A stretch of DNA of 6,696 bases from Actinomycetales bacterium (GTDB taxonomy: Bacteria; Actinomycetota; Actinomycetes; Actinomycetales; Beutenbergiaceae): NCBI GenBank assembly GCA_016649925.1, contig JAENWO010000138.1, positions 1 through 6,696 on the forward strand. The letters are read 5' to 3'. The notes under the pieces are model-generated. The model worked only from the letters and a program-made list of their open reading frames with translations, searched no databases and was not told the origin of the DNA. Position numbers and translations under genes: made by a program. Shown one piece after another: positions 1 to 5,716 of the stretch (position 1 is the first letter of the stretch; the number at the start of each line of letters is the position of its first letter).

Positions 1-1
1 A

Positions 2-970
2 ATGGGCGTCACAGACGCACCGCAGTGGTTGTTGTCCGCGTGGCGGAGGAGTGTCGAGGCCGCAGGGGCGACGGCTCCCCGCGAGCAGATCGAGGCGTAC
101 GGTGAGCGGCTGATCGAGCGGTGGACGCAGACCGACCGGGTCCACCACAACCTGCGACGACTCATCGGCGTCCTCGCCCGCGTGGACGAGCTCGCTGGGG
201 AGACCCACCACCCCGACGTCGTCCGGCTCGCTGCCTGGTACCACGGCGCGATCTTCGACGCAGCCGCCCGGCGGGCCTACGCGCACCGGGGTGGTGTCGA
301 CGAGCACGCCTCCGCGGCCCTCGCCCGCACCGAGCTCACCGAGCTCGGTGTGCCCGAGAAGTTCGTCAACCGCATCGCCGACCTCATCGCGGGCCTGTCC
401 CGGCACGTCGCACCGGAGGGCGACATGGACGCCCAGGCCCTGTGCGACGCGGACCTCGGCGGGCTGGCGGCCGAACCGCAGCGCTACGAGGCCTACCGCC
501 GTGAGGTCCGCGAGGAGTACGGGCACATCCCCCAGCGCGACTACGTCGAGGCGCGCCTGGCCATCGTCACCAGGCTGCTCGCGCGTACCCACCTCTTCCG
601 GAGCCCGCTCGGCCAGGCCTGGGAGGACGCCGCCCACGAGAACCTCACCGCCGAGCTCGCCCGGCTCACCCACGAGCTGCACACCCTGCCCGACCGCACC
701 GAGGCCGTGCCGAGCTCGTTCGAGGACGACGCCGCCGACGCGTCCGACGGCGCTGAGCCTGGCGCGGCATCCGCCTCCGACGGCACCGCGGGGTCCGGTT
801 CGTCCGGCCCCGGATCGCCGGACGGCACACCCGATGGTGCAGGACCGACCCGCGTCCCGGCACCGCGAACCTCGCTCGAGGACTCCAGCATGAGTCGACC
901 CCCGCGCTTCCCCGAGCCCCGGCGCCGGCCCTCCCCTACCGGCACGATGTCGCGACCGCCCCGCAAGTAG
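2..970 (+). CDS. COG4339-type HD-superfamily phosphohydrolase-like protein with HG in place of HD and a disordered tail
   Basis: The 322-residue product matches the COG4339 family of predicted metal-dependent HD phosphohydrolases over about residues 8-222. Visible family landmarks are RVHHNLRRL (46-54, where the family has a Y-H-x(4)-H-type motif), AAWYHGAIFD (77-86), DEHASA (100-105, equivalent of the family's NE-x-x-SA), LCDADL (147-152) and YEAYRREVREEYGHI. The defining His-Asp doublet is His81-Gly82, so one metal ligand is missing and hydrolase activity is doubtful. Residues 230-322 are Asp/Ser/Gly/Pro-rich, then Arg/Pro-rich, and probably unstructured; MSRPPR occurs twice in this tail. 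The protein is a paralogue of the C-terminal part of the gene at 1651. The ATG lies one base from the window edge, so its ribosome binding site cannot be seen and an upstream start is possible. Substrate unknown. It is cytoplasmic by absence of signal or membrane segments. Confidence 0.8.
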   Translation: MGVTDAPQWLLSAWRRSVEAAGATAPREQIEAYGERLIERWTQTDRVHHNLRRLIGVLARVDELAGETHHPDVVRLAAWYHGAIFDAAARRAYAHRGGVDEHASAALARTELTELGVPEKFVNRIADLIAGLSRHVAPEGDMDAQALCDADLGGLAAEPQRYEAYRREVREEYGHIPQRDYVEARLAIVTRLLARTHLFRSPLGQAWEDAAHENLTAELARLTHELHTLPDRTEAVPSSFEDDAADASDGAEPGAASASDGTAGSGSSGPGSPDGTPDGAGPTRVPAPRTSLEDSSMSRPPRFPEPRRRPSPTGTMSRPPRK

Positions 971-1073
971 CGACCATCACGGCGTCAGCTGCTTCGTCGG
1001 CGGTAGCTGCCCCGGGTATCGGCGGACGGCTCTGGACGAGACCTCGGCCTCGCCACCGGGGTTCCGTGGTTCG

Positions 1074-1112
1074 TCCACAGGTCAGGTCCGCGGTGACGCG
1101 ATCCACAGGTCA
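1074..1112. repeat. 11-bp direct repeat in the gap before the WXG100 gene
   Basis: TCCACAGGTCA occurs at 1074-1084 and again at 1102-1112, 28 bases start to start, in the 229-base gap between gene 1 and the WXG100 gene. The left copy lies in TCGTCCACA, one base from the actinobacterial DnaA box TTGTCCACA; the right copy (CGATCCACA) is two bases from TTATCCACA. It could be a regulator site or a pair of weak DnaA-box-like sites. No further structure was seen in the gap apart from a weak hairpin just after gene 1. Confidence 0.4.
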
Positions 1113-1199
1113 CCGGCAGCAGTGCACGGGGCACGCCCGAGCCCTCCTAACCTCGGGGTATGTCCCACGCAGACGCGTGGCGAGACCCGAGGAGGAGAC

Positions 1200-1490
1200 A
1201 TGACCCGCTTTGAAGTGGACAGCGCCGAGGTGGCGAAGGCCGGGGCGAACGCACGCAGCTCCGCCACCGTGATCAACACCGAGGTGACGAACATGATGCG
1301 ATACCTGACGAACCTGCAGGGCTCGTGGAAGGGCGGCGCGTCGACGGCGTTCGGCTCCCTCATCGTGGACTGGCGTGCCACCCAGCAGCAGGTGGAGGCC
1401 TCGCTCGAACAGATCTCCCTGGCCCTGGACGCGAGCGCCCGGCACTACGCGGACGTGGAGAGCCAGGCCACCCGCATGTTCGCGCGGTGA
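1200..1490 (+). CDS. WXG100 (ESAT-6-like) family protein
   Basis: A 96-residue, alpha-helical protein of the usual WXG100 length. Trp43-Lys44-Gly45 forms the WXG turn between two helices, and Tyr83-x-x-x-Glu87 near the C-terminus fits the YxxxD/E type VII export signal. Proteins of this family are exported as helical-hairpin dimers by ESX/type VII systems, or act as partners of larger LXG/PPE-like substrates. The ATG at 1200 is chosen over the in-frame GTG/TTG codons upstream because GAGGAGGAG (1189-1197) is a strong Shine-Dalgarno stretch with AGGAGG four bases from the ATG. The residues upstream of that ATG (proline- and cysteine-containing) do not resemble the family. No EccC, EccD or partner substrate gene lies in the window, so the gene stands alone here. 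Family call is confident; role is inferred. Confidence 0.9.
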   Translation: MTRFEVDSAEVAKAGANARSSATVINTEVTNMMRYLTNLQGSWKGGASTAFGSLIVDWRATQQQVEASLEQISLALDASARHYADVESQATRMFAR

Positions 1491-1530
1491 CCGACGTGGA
1501 AGCCGAGCCCTCGGCACCGGCCGGGGCTAC

Positions 1531-1584
1531 GACGCACGCTTTGGCGGCGACGCACGCTTTGGCGGCGACGCACGCGGTGGCAGG
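1531..1584 (+). repeat. 18-bp tandem repeat, about three copies
   Basis: The unit GACGCACGCTTTGGCGGC is perfect at 1531-1548 and 1549-1566. A third copy at 1567-1584 keeps its first nine bases and then diverges (GGTGGCAGG). It lies between the WXG100 stop and the promoter of the DUF4031-HD gene. The unit length is a multiple of three. It falls inside an open frame from a GTG at 1487 (overlapping the WXG100 stop as GTGA) to a TGA at 1661-1663, which would encode 58 residues with a THALAA-type repeat. I do not recognise that peptide, and it may not be translated. Confidence 0.75.
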
Positions 1585-1638
1585 TAGCGGACGGCGGAGC
1601 TCCACCCGAACCTTCGCCGCCGGGTCACGATCGCCGCC

Positions 1639-1651
1639 TACGCTGAGCCGG
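1639..1651 (+). promoter_or_regulatory. Likely -10 element of a leaderless transcript
   Basis: TACGCT at 1639-1644 fits the actinobacterial TANNNT -10 pattern and ends six bases before the GTG at 1651. A transcript starting at that G would therefore begin exactly at the start codon. No Shine-Dalgarno sequence precedes the GTG, which agrees with a leaderless start, a common arrangement in Actinomycetota. No good -35 hexamer is visible. Confidence 0.4.
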
Positions 1652-2574
1652 TGGTTGTCCTGATCGATCCGCCGATGTGGCCGGCGCACGGCACCGTGTT
1701 CTCGCACGTCGTCTCCGACACGTCCCTGGCGGAGCTGCACGCGTTCGCGGCACGGACCGGGCTGCCGCCCCAGGCGTTCGACCGCGACCACTACGACGTG
1801 CCGGCCCGCCGCTACGACGACCTGGTGACGCAGGGAGCGCGTCCGGTCGGCGCTCGGGAGCTCGTCCGGCGACTCCGTGCGAGTGGTCTGAGGGTCAGGT
1901 CCAAGGAACGGGCCGACCGCCTGGAGGTCTCCCTGCTCATCCGCTGGCGGGCTCTCATCCCCCGGCACGAGCAGCTCGGACGCGAGCTGCTCGGGCTGTG
2001 GTCCGAGGCTCCCCGCCACTACCACGACGCCACTCATCTGCTGGCTTGCCTGGACGCCCTCGACGTGCTCACGGCACCCGAGCGGCCGCCACGCGAGGTG
2101 GCACTGGCGGCGTGGTTCCACGATGCGGTCTACGCCGGTGTCGCGGGCCAGGACGAGCAGCACTCCGCGGACCTGGCTCGGGACCGACTGGCGGGCGCAG
2201 AGCTCCCCGGCGAGGCGATCGCCGAGGTGGTCAGGCTCGTCCTGCTCACCGCAACGCACTCCCCCGCTGCGAGTGATCGCAACGGAGGCCTGCTGTGCGA
2301 CGCGGACCTGTCCGTGCTCGGCCGCGAGCCGCGAGGTTACGCCCGCTACCTGGCCGCGGTGCGACAGGACTACGCCCATGTGTCGGACGCCGACTTCACG
2401 TTGGGCCGCTCCCTCGTCGTCCGGCGACTGCTGGACCTCGACCCCCTCTTCCACACCGAGCGAGCCGCCTCCCTGTGGGGCAATACCGCCCGACGCAACC
2501 TGGCCGGCGAGCTCGGACCCCCTGAAGGAGCGCCACACCATGAGCACCGGACGTACCACGGGCCGGAAGGCTGA
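1651..2574 (+). CDS. DUF4031 domain fused to COG4339 HD-superfamily phosphohydrolase
   Basis: A 307-residue two-domain protein. Residues 1-80 match DUF4031: the family's start with an early Asp and Trp, FSHVVSDTSLAELHAFA (17-33), and DHYDVPARR (46-54). Residues 97-305 match the COG4339 predicted metal-dependent HD phosphohydrolases: YHDATHL (124-130), AAWFHDAVY (153-161) with intact His157-Asp158, DEQHSA (168-173), TATH (200-203) and LLCDADLSVLG. All expected metal ligands appear present, so an active phosphohydrolase is likely, but its substrate is unknown. The GTG at 1651 is chosen because the DUF4031 match begins at once and a -10 element sits at the right distance for leaderless expression. 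The 3' end overlaps the HhH-GPD gene by 35 bases, which implies coupled translation. The HD half is a diverged paralogue of the gene at 2-970; they share a 17-base identical stretch encoding LCDADL. Confidence 0.85.
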   Translation: MVVLIDPPMWPAHGTVFSHVVSDTSLAELHAFAARTGLPPQAFDRDHYDVPARRYDDLVTQGARPVGARELVRRLRASGLRVRSKERADRLEVSLLIRWRALIPRHEQLGRELLGLWSEAPRHYHDATHLLACLDALDVLTAPERPPREVALAAWFHDAVYAGVAGQDEQHSADLARDRLAGAELPGEAIAEVVRLVLLTATHSPAASDRNGGLLCDADLSVLGREPRGYARYLAAVRQDYAHVSDADFTLGRSLVVRRLLDLDPLFHTERAASLWGNTARRNLAGELGPPEGAPHHEHRTYHGPEG

Positions 2575-3205
2575 GCGGCTCGTCAAGGTCCTGCTCGACC
2601 GGCACGGCAGGACCTACGCCGATCAGGCAGGCATCGTGCTGCGGGACACCCCCGCCCCGCTCTACCGCCTGCTGGTCCTGACCACGTTGCTCTCGGCGCG
2701 CATCCGGGCCGGCGTGGCCGTAGCCGCTGCGACCGAACTCTGGGCGTCCGGCCTGGGCACGCCCGAAAGGATGAGGGCATCGCAGCACCGAGCCCGCGTC
2801 GCGGCGCTGGGACGGGCGGGATACCGACGCTTCGATGAGCGCACCGCCACCATGCTCGGCGACGGCGCCGAGCTCGCGCTCCAGACCTACCACGGTGACC
2901 TCCGTCGCCTGCTGGTCGCGGCCGACTCGGTGGCGGACGTGCGCAAACGACTGGAGGAGTTCCCCGGCATCGGCCCGGCCGGATCGGACATCTTCTGCCG
3001 CGAGGTGCAGGGCGTGTGGCCGGACCTCGCCCCGTACCTCGACCAGCGGGTTCTCGTCGGCGCCCGTAGCCTGGGGCTGCCCGACTCGTCCGCGGCCCTG
3101 GCGCGCCTCGTCGAGCCGGAGACCCTGCCCCGGCTCGCCGCCGCGTGCGTGCGTGCGACTCTCGACGAGAGGGTCGTGACCGACGTGCGGGACGCCGTCG
3201 GGTAG
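2540..3205 (+). CDS. HhH-GPD superfamily (endonuclease III/DNA glycosylase-like) protein
   Basis: A 221-residue protein resembling the actinobacterial endonuclease III-like family. RLLVLTTLLSARI (43-55) corresponds to the helix bearing LLSAQ in endonuclease III. FPGIGPAGSDIF (141-152) is the helix-hairpin-helix, and Asp168 in YLDQRVL matches the conserved catalytic Asp. The Lys that gives endonuclease III its AP-lyase activity is replaced (Ala147 in GPAGS). The C-terminus lacks the four-Cys iron-sulfur cluster; the only cysteines are 153 and one near the end. This suggests a monofunctional base-excision glycosylase or a DNA-binding relative rather than a true Nth. The ATG at 2540 is supported by GAAGGAG (2524-2530), nine bases upstream; the same frame is open much further upstream, but that part only shadows the previous gene. 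It overlaps the DUF4031-HD gene and is convergent with the TetR gene, two bases away. Confidence 0.8.
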   Translation: MSTGRTTGRKAERLVKVLLDRHGRTYADQAGIVLRDTPAPLYRLLVLTTLLSARIRAGVAVAAATELWASGLGTPERMRASQHRARVAALGRAGYRRFDERTATMLGDGAELALQTYHGDLRRLLVAADSVADVRKRLEEFPGIGPAGSDIFCREVQGVWPDLAPYLDQRVLVGARSLGLPDSSAALARLVEPETLPRLAAACVRATLDERVVTDVRDAVG

Positions 3206-3207
3206 CC

Positions 3208-3822
3208 CTATCCTGCCCGATCGCCTACCGGGCGCGGATGCGTCAGGACGAGCACCATCTGGTCGACGACGTGGTCGAGGAACGCCCGGTCCGCGGGTCG
3301 GCCCTCGACGACGAGCCGGTAGAAGACCAGGGCCGGCAGGGTGCGGGTGACGACCTCCAGGTCGAGGTCCGCTCGGACCTCTCCGCGTCCGACGGCGCGC
3401 GCAAGCACCGTGGCCACGGCACTGTTGCGCGGGTCGCTGAACGTCTCGCGATGGATCCGGCGAAGGTCCTCGTCGTAGGCGATCGCCGCGATCAGGCCGA
3501 CGAGCACCCGGTCCCGCTTGCTGTTGGGTTCCGACCAGGCCGCGGCGATCTGCCCCAGGTCACCACGCAGGGTCCCGGTATCCGGCACGTCCTTGCGCAC
3601 CCGGAGCCGGCCCACCGCGGCGGCGACGAGCTGAGCCCGCGAGGACCACCGGCGGTAGATCGCGCCCTTGCCCACTCCCGCACGAGCCGCCACGGCCTCC
3701 ATGGTCAGGCGCTCGTAGCCGACCTCGGCGAGCAGATCGTGCGTTGCGCTGAGGATCTCCTCGTCCAGGTTCGAGTCCAGCGGCCGCCCTCGCGGAACCA
3801 CCGCCTCCGGCTCGCATGTCAC
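3208..3822 (-). CDS. TetR/AcrR-family transcriptional regulator
   Basis: A 204-residue regulator of typical TetR length. The N-terminus carries a basic PRGRP motif (10-14), then the DNA-binding domain: ILSATHDLLAEVGYERLTMEAVAARAGVGKGAIYRRW (written in parts: ILSATHDLLAEVGY at 23-36, LTMEAVAARAGV at 39-50, GKGAIYRRW at 51-59). The rest is helical and ligand-binding, with a LPALVFYRLVVEGRP stretch typical of the TetR_C_11-type C-terminal domain. The GTG at 3822 is chosen because GGAGG (3829-3833 on the + strand as CCTCC) is six bases upstream and the protein then begins just before the PRGRP motif; an open frame extends to 3990 but its residues look non-coding. It is divergent from the efflux gene at 4070 and most likely represses both genes through the dyad at 3914-3938. 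Inducer unknown. Confidence 0.92.
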   Translation of the reverse strand: MTCEPEAVVPRGRPLDSNLDEEILSATHDLLAEVGYERLTMEAVAARAGVGKGAIYRRWSSRAQLVAAAVGRLRVRKDVPDTGTLRGDLGQIAAAWSEPNSKRDRVLVGLIAAIAYDEDLRRIHRETFSDPRNSAVATVLARAVGRGEVRADLDLEVVTRTLPALVFYRLVVEGRPADRAFLDHVVDQMVLVLTHPRPVGDRAG

Positions 3823-3828
3823 TCCAGA

Positions 3829-3833
3829 CCTCC
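3829..3833 (-). promoter_or_regulatory. Ribosome binding site deciding the TetR start
   Basis: GGAGG on the minus strand lies six bases before the GTG at 3822. No comparable site precedes the other in-frame start codons further upstream, so it fixes the start. Confidence 0.6.
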
Positions 3834-3910
3834 AGGTTCCGATGTCAGCCGCGTCAGACCTCGCCGTGCAGCTCGTGCACTCCTGCACTGGCGACGTCGG
3901 GCCGATCGCC

Positions 3911-3918
3911 ATTATGAT
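3911..3918. promoter_or_regulatory. Divergent promoter -10 elements for the efflux pump and TetR genes
   Basis: On the plus strand, TATGAT (3913-3918) differs from TATAAT at one base and would start the efflux transcript near 3925. On the minus strand, CATAAT (3916-3911) could serve the TetR gene. No strong -35 hexamer is seen on either side. This is the most AT-rich spot in the intergenic region, and both elements sit against or within the operator-like dyad, as expected for repression by occlusion. Confidence 0.45.
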
Positions 3919-3938
3919 ACGGTACCGTTCCGTTTCAT
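3914..3938. promoter_or_regulatory. Probable TetR operator: 25-bp imperfect palindrome
   Basis: The 25 bases centred on 3926 form a dyad in which 10 of 12 arm positions pair. The outer arms read ATGATACGG and CCGTTTCAT. A perfect 10-bp palindrome, ACGGTACCGT (3919-3928), is nested off-centre inside it. Size, symmetry and position over the -10 region between a TetR gene and its divergent target are all typical of TetR-family operators. Binding by this particular TetR is inferred from context. Confidence 0.65.
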
Positions 3939-3956
3939 GATGGGAACGGAGGGTCG

Positions 3957-3979
3957 AGGACGACCGCGAGGGTCGTTCT
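3957..3979 (+). other. Hairpin in the efflux-gene leader
   Basis: AGGACGACC (3957-3965) can pair with GGTCGTTCT (3971-3979), a nine-bp stem with one G-U pair around a five-base loop, GCGAG. It lies about 90 bases before the chosen TTG start. It would form in the 5' leader if transcription begins near 3925. It may stabilise the leader, take part in attenuation, or be chance in GC-rich DNA. Confidence 0.35.
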
Positions 3980-4058
3980 GTGATCTCCACGGCCCGGCAC
4001 CCTCGTGAGCCCTCACCGCCCGCATCGCTGGGCCGCCGCCGTCACATCCACACCACTC

Positions 4059-4062
4059 GGAG
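4059..4062 (+). promoter_or_regulatory. Ribosome binding site supporting the TTG start of the efflux gene
   Basis: GGAG lies seven bases before TTG 4070. A rival GTG at 3980 has AGGG seven bases upstream, but that AGGG is inside the stem of the 3957-3979 hairpin, and it would add 30 residues with no resemblance to the family. Confidence 0.45.
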
Positions 4063-4069
4063 TGCTCTC

Positions 4070-5650
4070 TTGACCACCGCTGACACCCGCACCGGCTCGT
4101 CCGGCATCGCGGATGGTGCGCCCACCCGCAAGCAGTTCGTCTGGACATTCATCGGGCTGCTGCTGGCGATGCTCCTCGCCGCACTCGACCAGACCATCGT
4201 CGCGACCGCTCTGCCGACGATCGTCGGTGAGCTCAACGGGCTCGAACACATCTCGTGGGTCATCACCGCCTACCTCCTCGCATCGACGATCGGGATGCCG
4301 ATCTACGGCAAGGCCGGTGACCTCTTCGGGCGCAAGCCGGTGTTCATCTTCGCCATCGTCGTGTTCCTGATCGGCTCGATCCTGTCCGGCCTCGCGCAGA
4401 ACATGCCGGAGCTCATCGCCTTCCGGGGCATCCAGGGCATCGGCGGTGGTGGCCTGATGATCGGCGCGCAGGCGATCATCGCGGACATCGTCTCCCCTCG
4501 TGACCGCGGCAAGTACATGGGCGTGATGGGTGGGGTCTTCGGCATCGCCTCCGTCGGTGGACCGCTGCTGGGTGGCTACTTCACCGACCAGGTCGACTGG
4601 CGCTGGATCTTCTACATCAACCTCCCGCTGGGGATCCTCGCGCTCGTGACGGTCATCGTCGCCCTGCACGCCCACAAGCCGACCGGGCCCCGTCCCCGGA
4701 TCGACTACCTCGGGATGGCACTGCTCGCCATCGCGAGCACGGCGATCGTGCTCGGCACCAGCTGGGCCGGAAGCACCTACGCCTGGGACAGCCCGGTGAC
4801 CATCGGTCTGGGCGTGCTCGTGCTCGTGACCGTCGCACTGTTCATCGTGGTCGAGCGCCGGGCGGGCGAACCGATCATCCCGCTCACACTGTTCAAGGAC
4901 CGCAACTTCACCCTCCCCGCAATCGTCGGCGTGACGACGGGTGTGGCGATGTTTGCGACCATCGCCTACCTGCCCACCTACCTGCAGATGGTCAACCGGG
5001 CCACGGCCACGGAGTCCGGGCTGATGATGCTGCCGATGACGGCCGGCATCCTCACCACCTCCATCGTGACAGGGCGCCTGATCTCCACGACGGGGCGGTA
5101 CAAGGCCTACCCGATCATCGGAGCGGCGACCACCATCGTCGGACTGTTCCTCCTCTCTCGGATCACCGACACCTCGCCGTACTGGTACACCGGCCTCGGC
5201 ATGCTGGTGGTCGGCAGCGGCATCGGGTGCTCGATGCAGAACCTCACGCTGATCGTCCAGAACAGCGCGCCCCGTCGCATGCTGGGCGCGGCCACCTCCG
5301 CTCAGAACTACCTTCGGCAGATCGGTGCCTCGCTCGGGATCGCCCTGTTCGGGTCCCTGTTCATCAGCCGCCTGACCGAGCAGTTCGCCGAGATCGCGGC
5401 AGCGAGCGGTGGTGCGTCGGGCGCTCCGGAAGGTATCAGCTCGCTGACGCCGGAGATGCTCAAGGCGCTCCCCGTCGACGTGCAGCACCTGATCGCCGGC
5501 GCCTTCGCCGAGGCGCTGCCGCCCATCTTCGTGTATGGCATCCCGGTAGTGGTCGTCGGCCTGATCCTGGCCTGCTTCATCGAGGTTCGTCCGCTCTCCA
5601 CCAAGGTGGGCCTTGCCCTGGACGCCGAGGAAGCGGCCCGGATCCCGTGA
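4070..5650 (+). CDS. DHA2-family (EmrB/QacA-type) MFS multidrug efflux transporter
   Basis: A 526-residue, very hydrophobic protein of the size and pattern of 14-TM drug:H+ antiporters of the DHA2 family. Signature motifs are clear: LDQTIVATALPTI (39-51, motif D1 in TM1), GKAGDLFGRKPVF (80-92, motif A in loop 2-3), Arg119 in FRGIQGIGGGG (motif B, TM4) and GIASVGGPLLGG (158-169, the antiporter motif C in TM5). It is expected in the cytoplasmic membrane, exporting toxic compounds in exchange for protons; the substrate cannot be read from the sequence. The extracytoplasmic loop before the last TM segment is long and Ala/Gly/Glu-rich, as is common in the family. The TTG start at 4070 gives a normal short N-terminus; a GTG at 3980 would give 556 residues. 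It is divergent from the TetR gene that probably represses it. The leader may be about 145 bases long. Confidence 0.93.
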   Translation: MTTADTRTGSSGIADGAPTRKQFVWTFIGLLLAMLLAALDQTIVATALPTIVGELNGLEHISWVITAYLLASTIGMPIYGKAGDLFGRKPVFIFAIVVFLIGSILSGLAQNMPELIAFRGIQGIGGGGLMIGAQAIIADIVSPRDRGKYMGVMGGVFGIASVGGPLLGGYFTDQVDWRWIFYINLPLGILALVTVIVALHAHKPTGPRPRIDYLGMALLAIASTAIVLGTSWAGSTYAWDSPVTIGLGVLVLVTVALFIVVERRAGEPIIPLTLFKDRNFTLPAIVGVTTGVAMFATIAYLPTYLQMVNRATATESGLMMLPMTAGILTTSIVTGRLISTTGRYKAYPIIGAATTIVGLFLLSRITDTSPYWYTGLGMLVVGSGIGCSMQNLTLIVQNSAPRRMLGAATSAQNYLRQIGASLGIALFGSLFISRLTEQFAEIAAASGGASGAPEGISSLTPEMLKALPVDVQHLIAGAFAEALPPIFVYGIPVVVVGLILACFIEVRPLSTKVGLALDAEEAARIP

Positions 5651-5651
5651 C

Positions 5652-5674
5652 GTCCGTGCGGCACCGGTACGGAC
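5652..5674 (+). terminator. Possible terminator hairpin after the efflux gene
   Basis: GTCCGTGC (5652-5659) pairs with GTACGGAC (5667-5674), eight bp with one G-U pair and a seven-base loop, starting two bases after the stop codon. There is no T-run, as is usual for high-GC Actinomycetota. It sits between two convergent genes, where a terminator is expected. Confidence 0.5.
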
Positions 5675-5716
5675 CCAGCGCGAGCGGGTCGGGACCGGGA
5701 CCTAGCGGCATACGAG

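Noticed and set aside
986..1009. Hairpin after gene 1 (CAGCTGC/GTAGCTG, ten-base loop)
   Set aside because: Seven bp including a G-U pair and no T-run; too weak to call a terminator in GC-rich DNA.
2123..2539. Upstream extension of the HhH-GPD frame inside the DUF4031-HD gene
   Set aside because: The extra residues are Ser/Thr/Arg/Pro-rich shadow sequence; the ATG at 2540 has a good ribosome binding site and the expected family N-terminus.
1360..2586. Long minus-strand open frame (408 codons) opposite the DUF4031-HD gene
   Set aside because: It lies opposite a gene with clear domain matches, its residues are low-complexity and resemble no family, and such frames are common on the antisense strand of GC-rich genes.
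3215..3233. GCCCG/CGGGC stem at the end of the TetR gene as a bidirectional terminator
   Set aside because: Only five bp with a nine-base loop and inside coding sequence; chance is likely.
3145..4008. Plus-strand open frame opposite the TetR gene
   Set aside because: It is antisense to a well-supported TetR gene and has no domain-like sequence. Only its last 24 codons are discussed, as a possible leader peptide.
3980..4069. GTG 3980 as the start of the efflux gene
   Set aside because: It would add 30 polar residues not typical of DHA2 transporters, and its AGGG lies in a hairpin stem. TTG 4070 with GGAG seven bases away fits better, though GTG 3980 is not excluded.
4013..5488. Very long minus-strand open frame (491 codons) opposite the efflux gene
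   Set aside because: The Asp/Arg/His-rich composition is the antisense image of a hydrophobic membrane protein; the plus strand carries all the MFS motifs.
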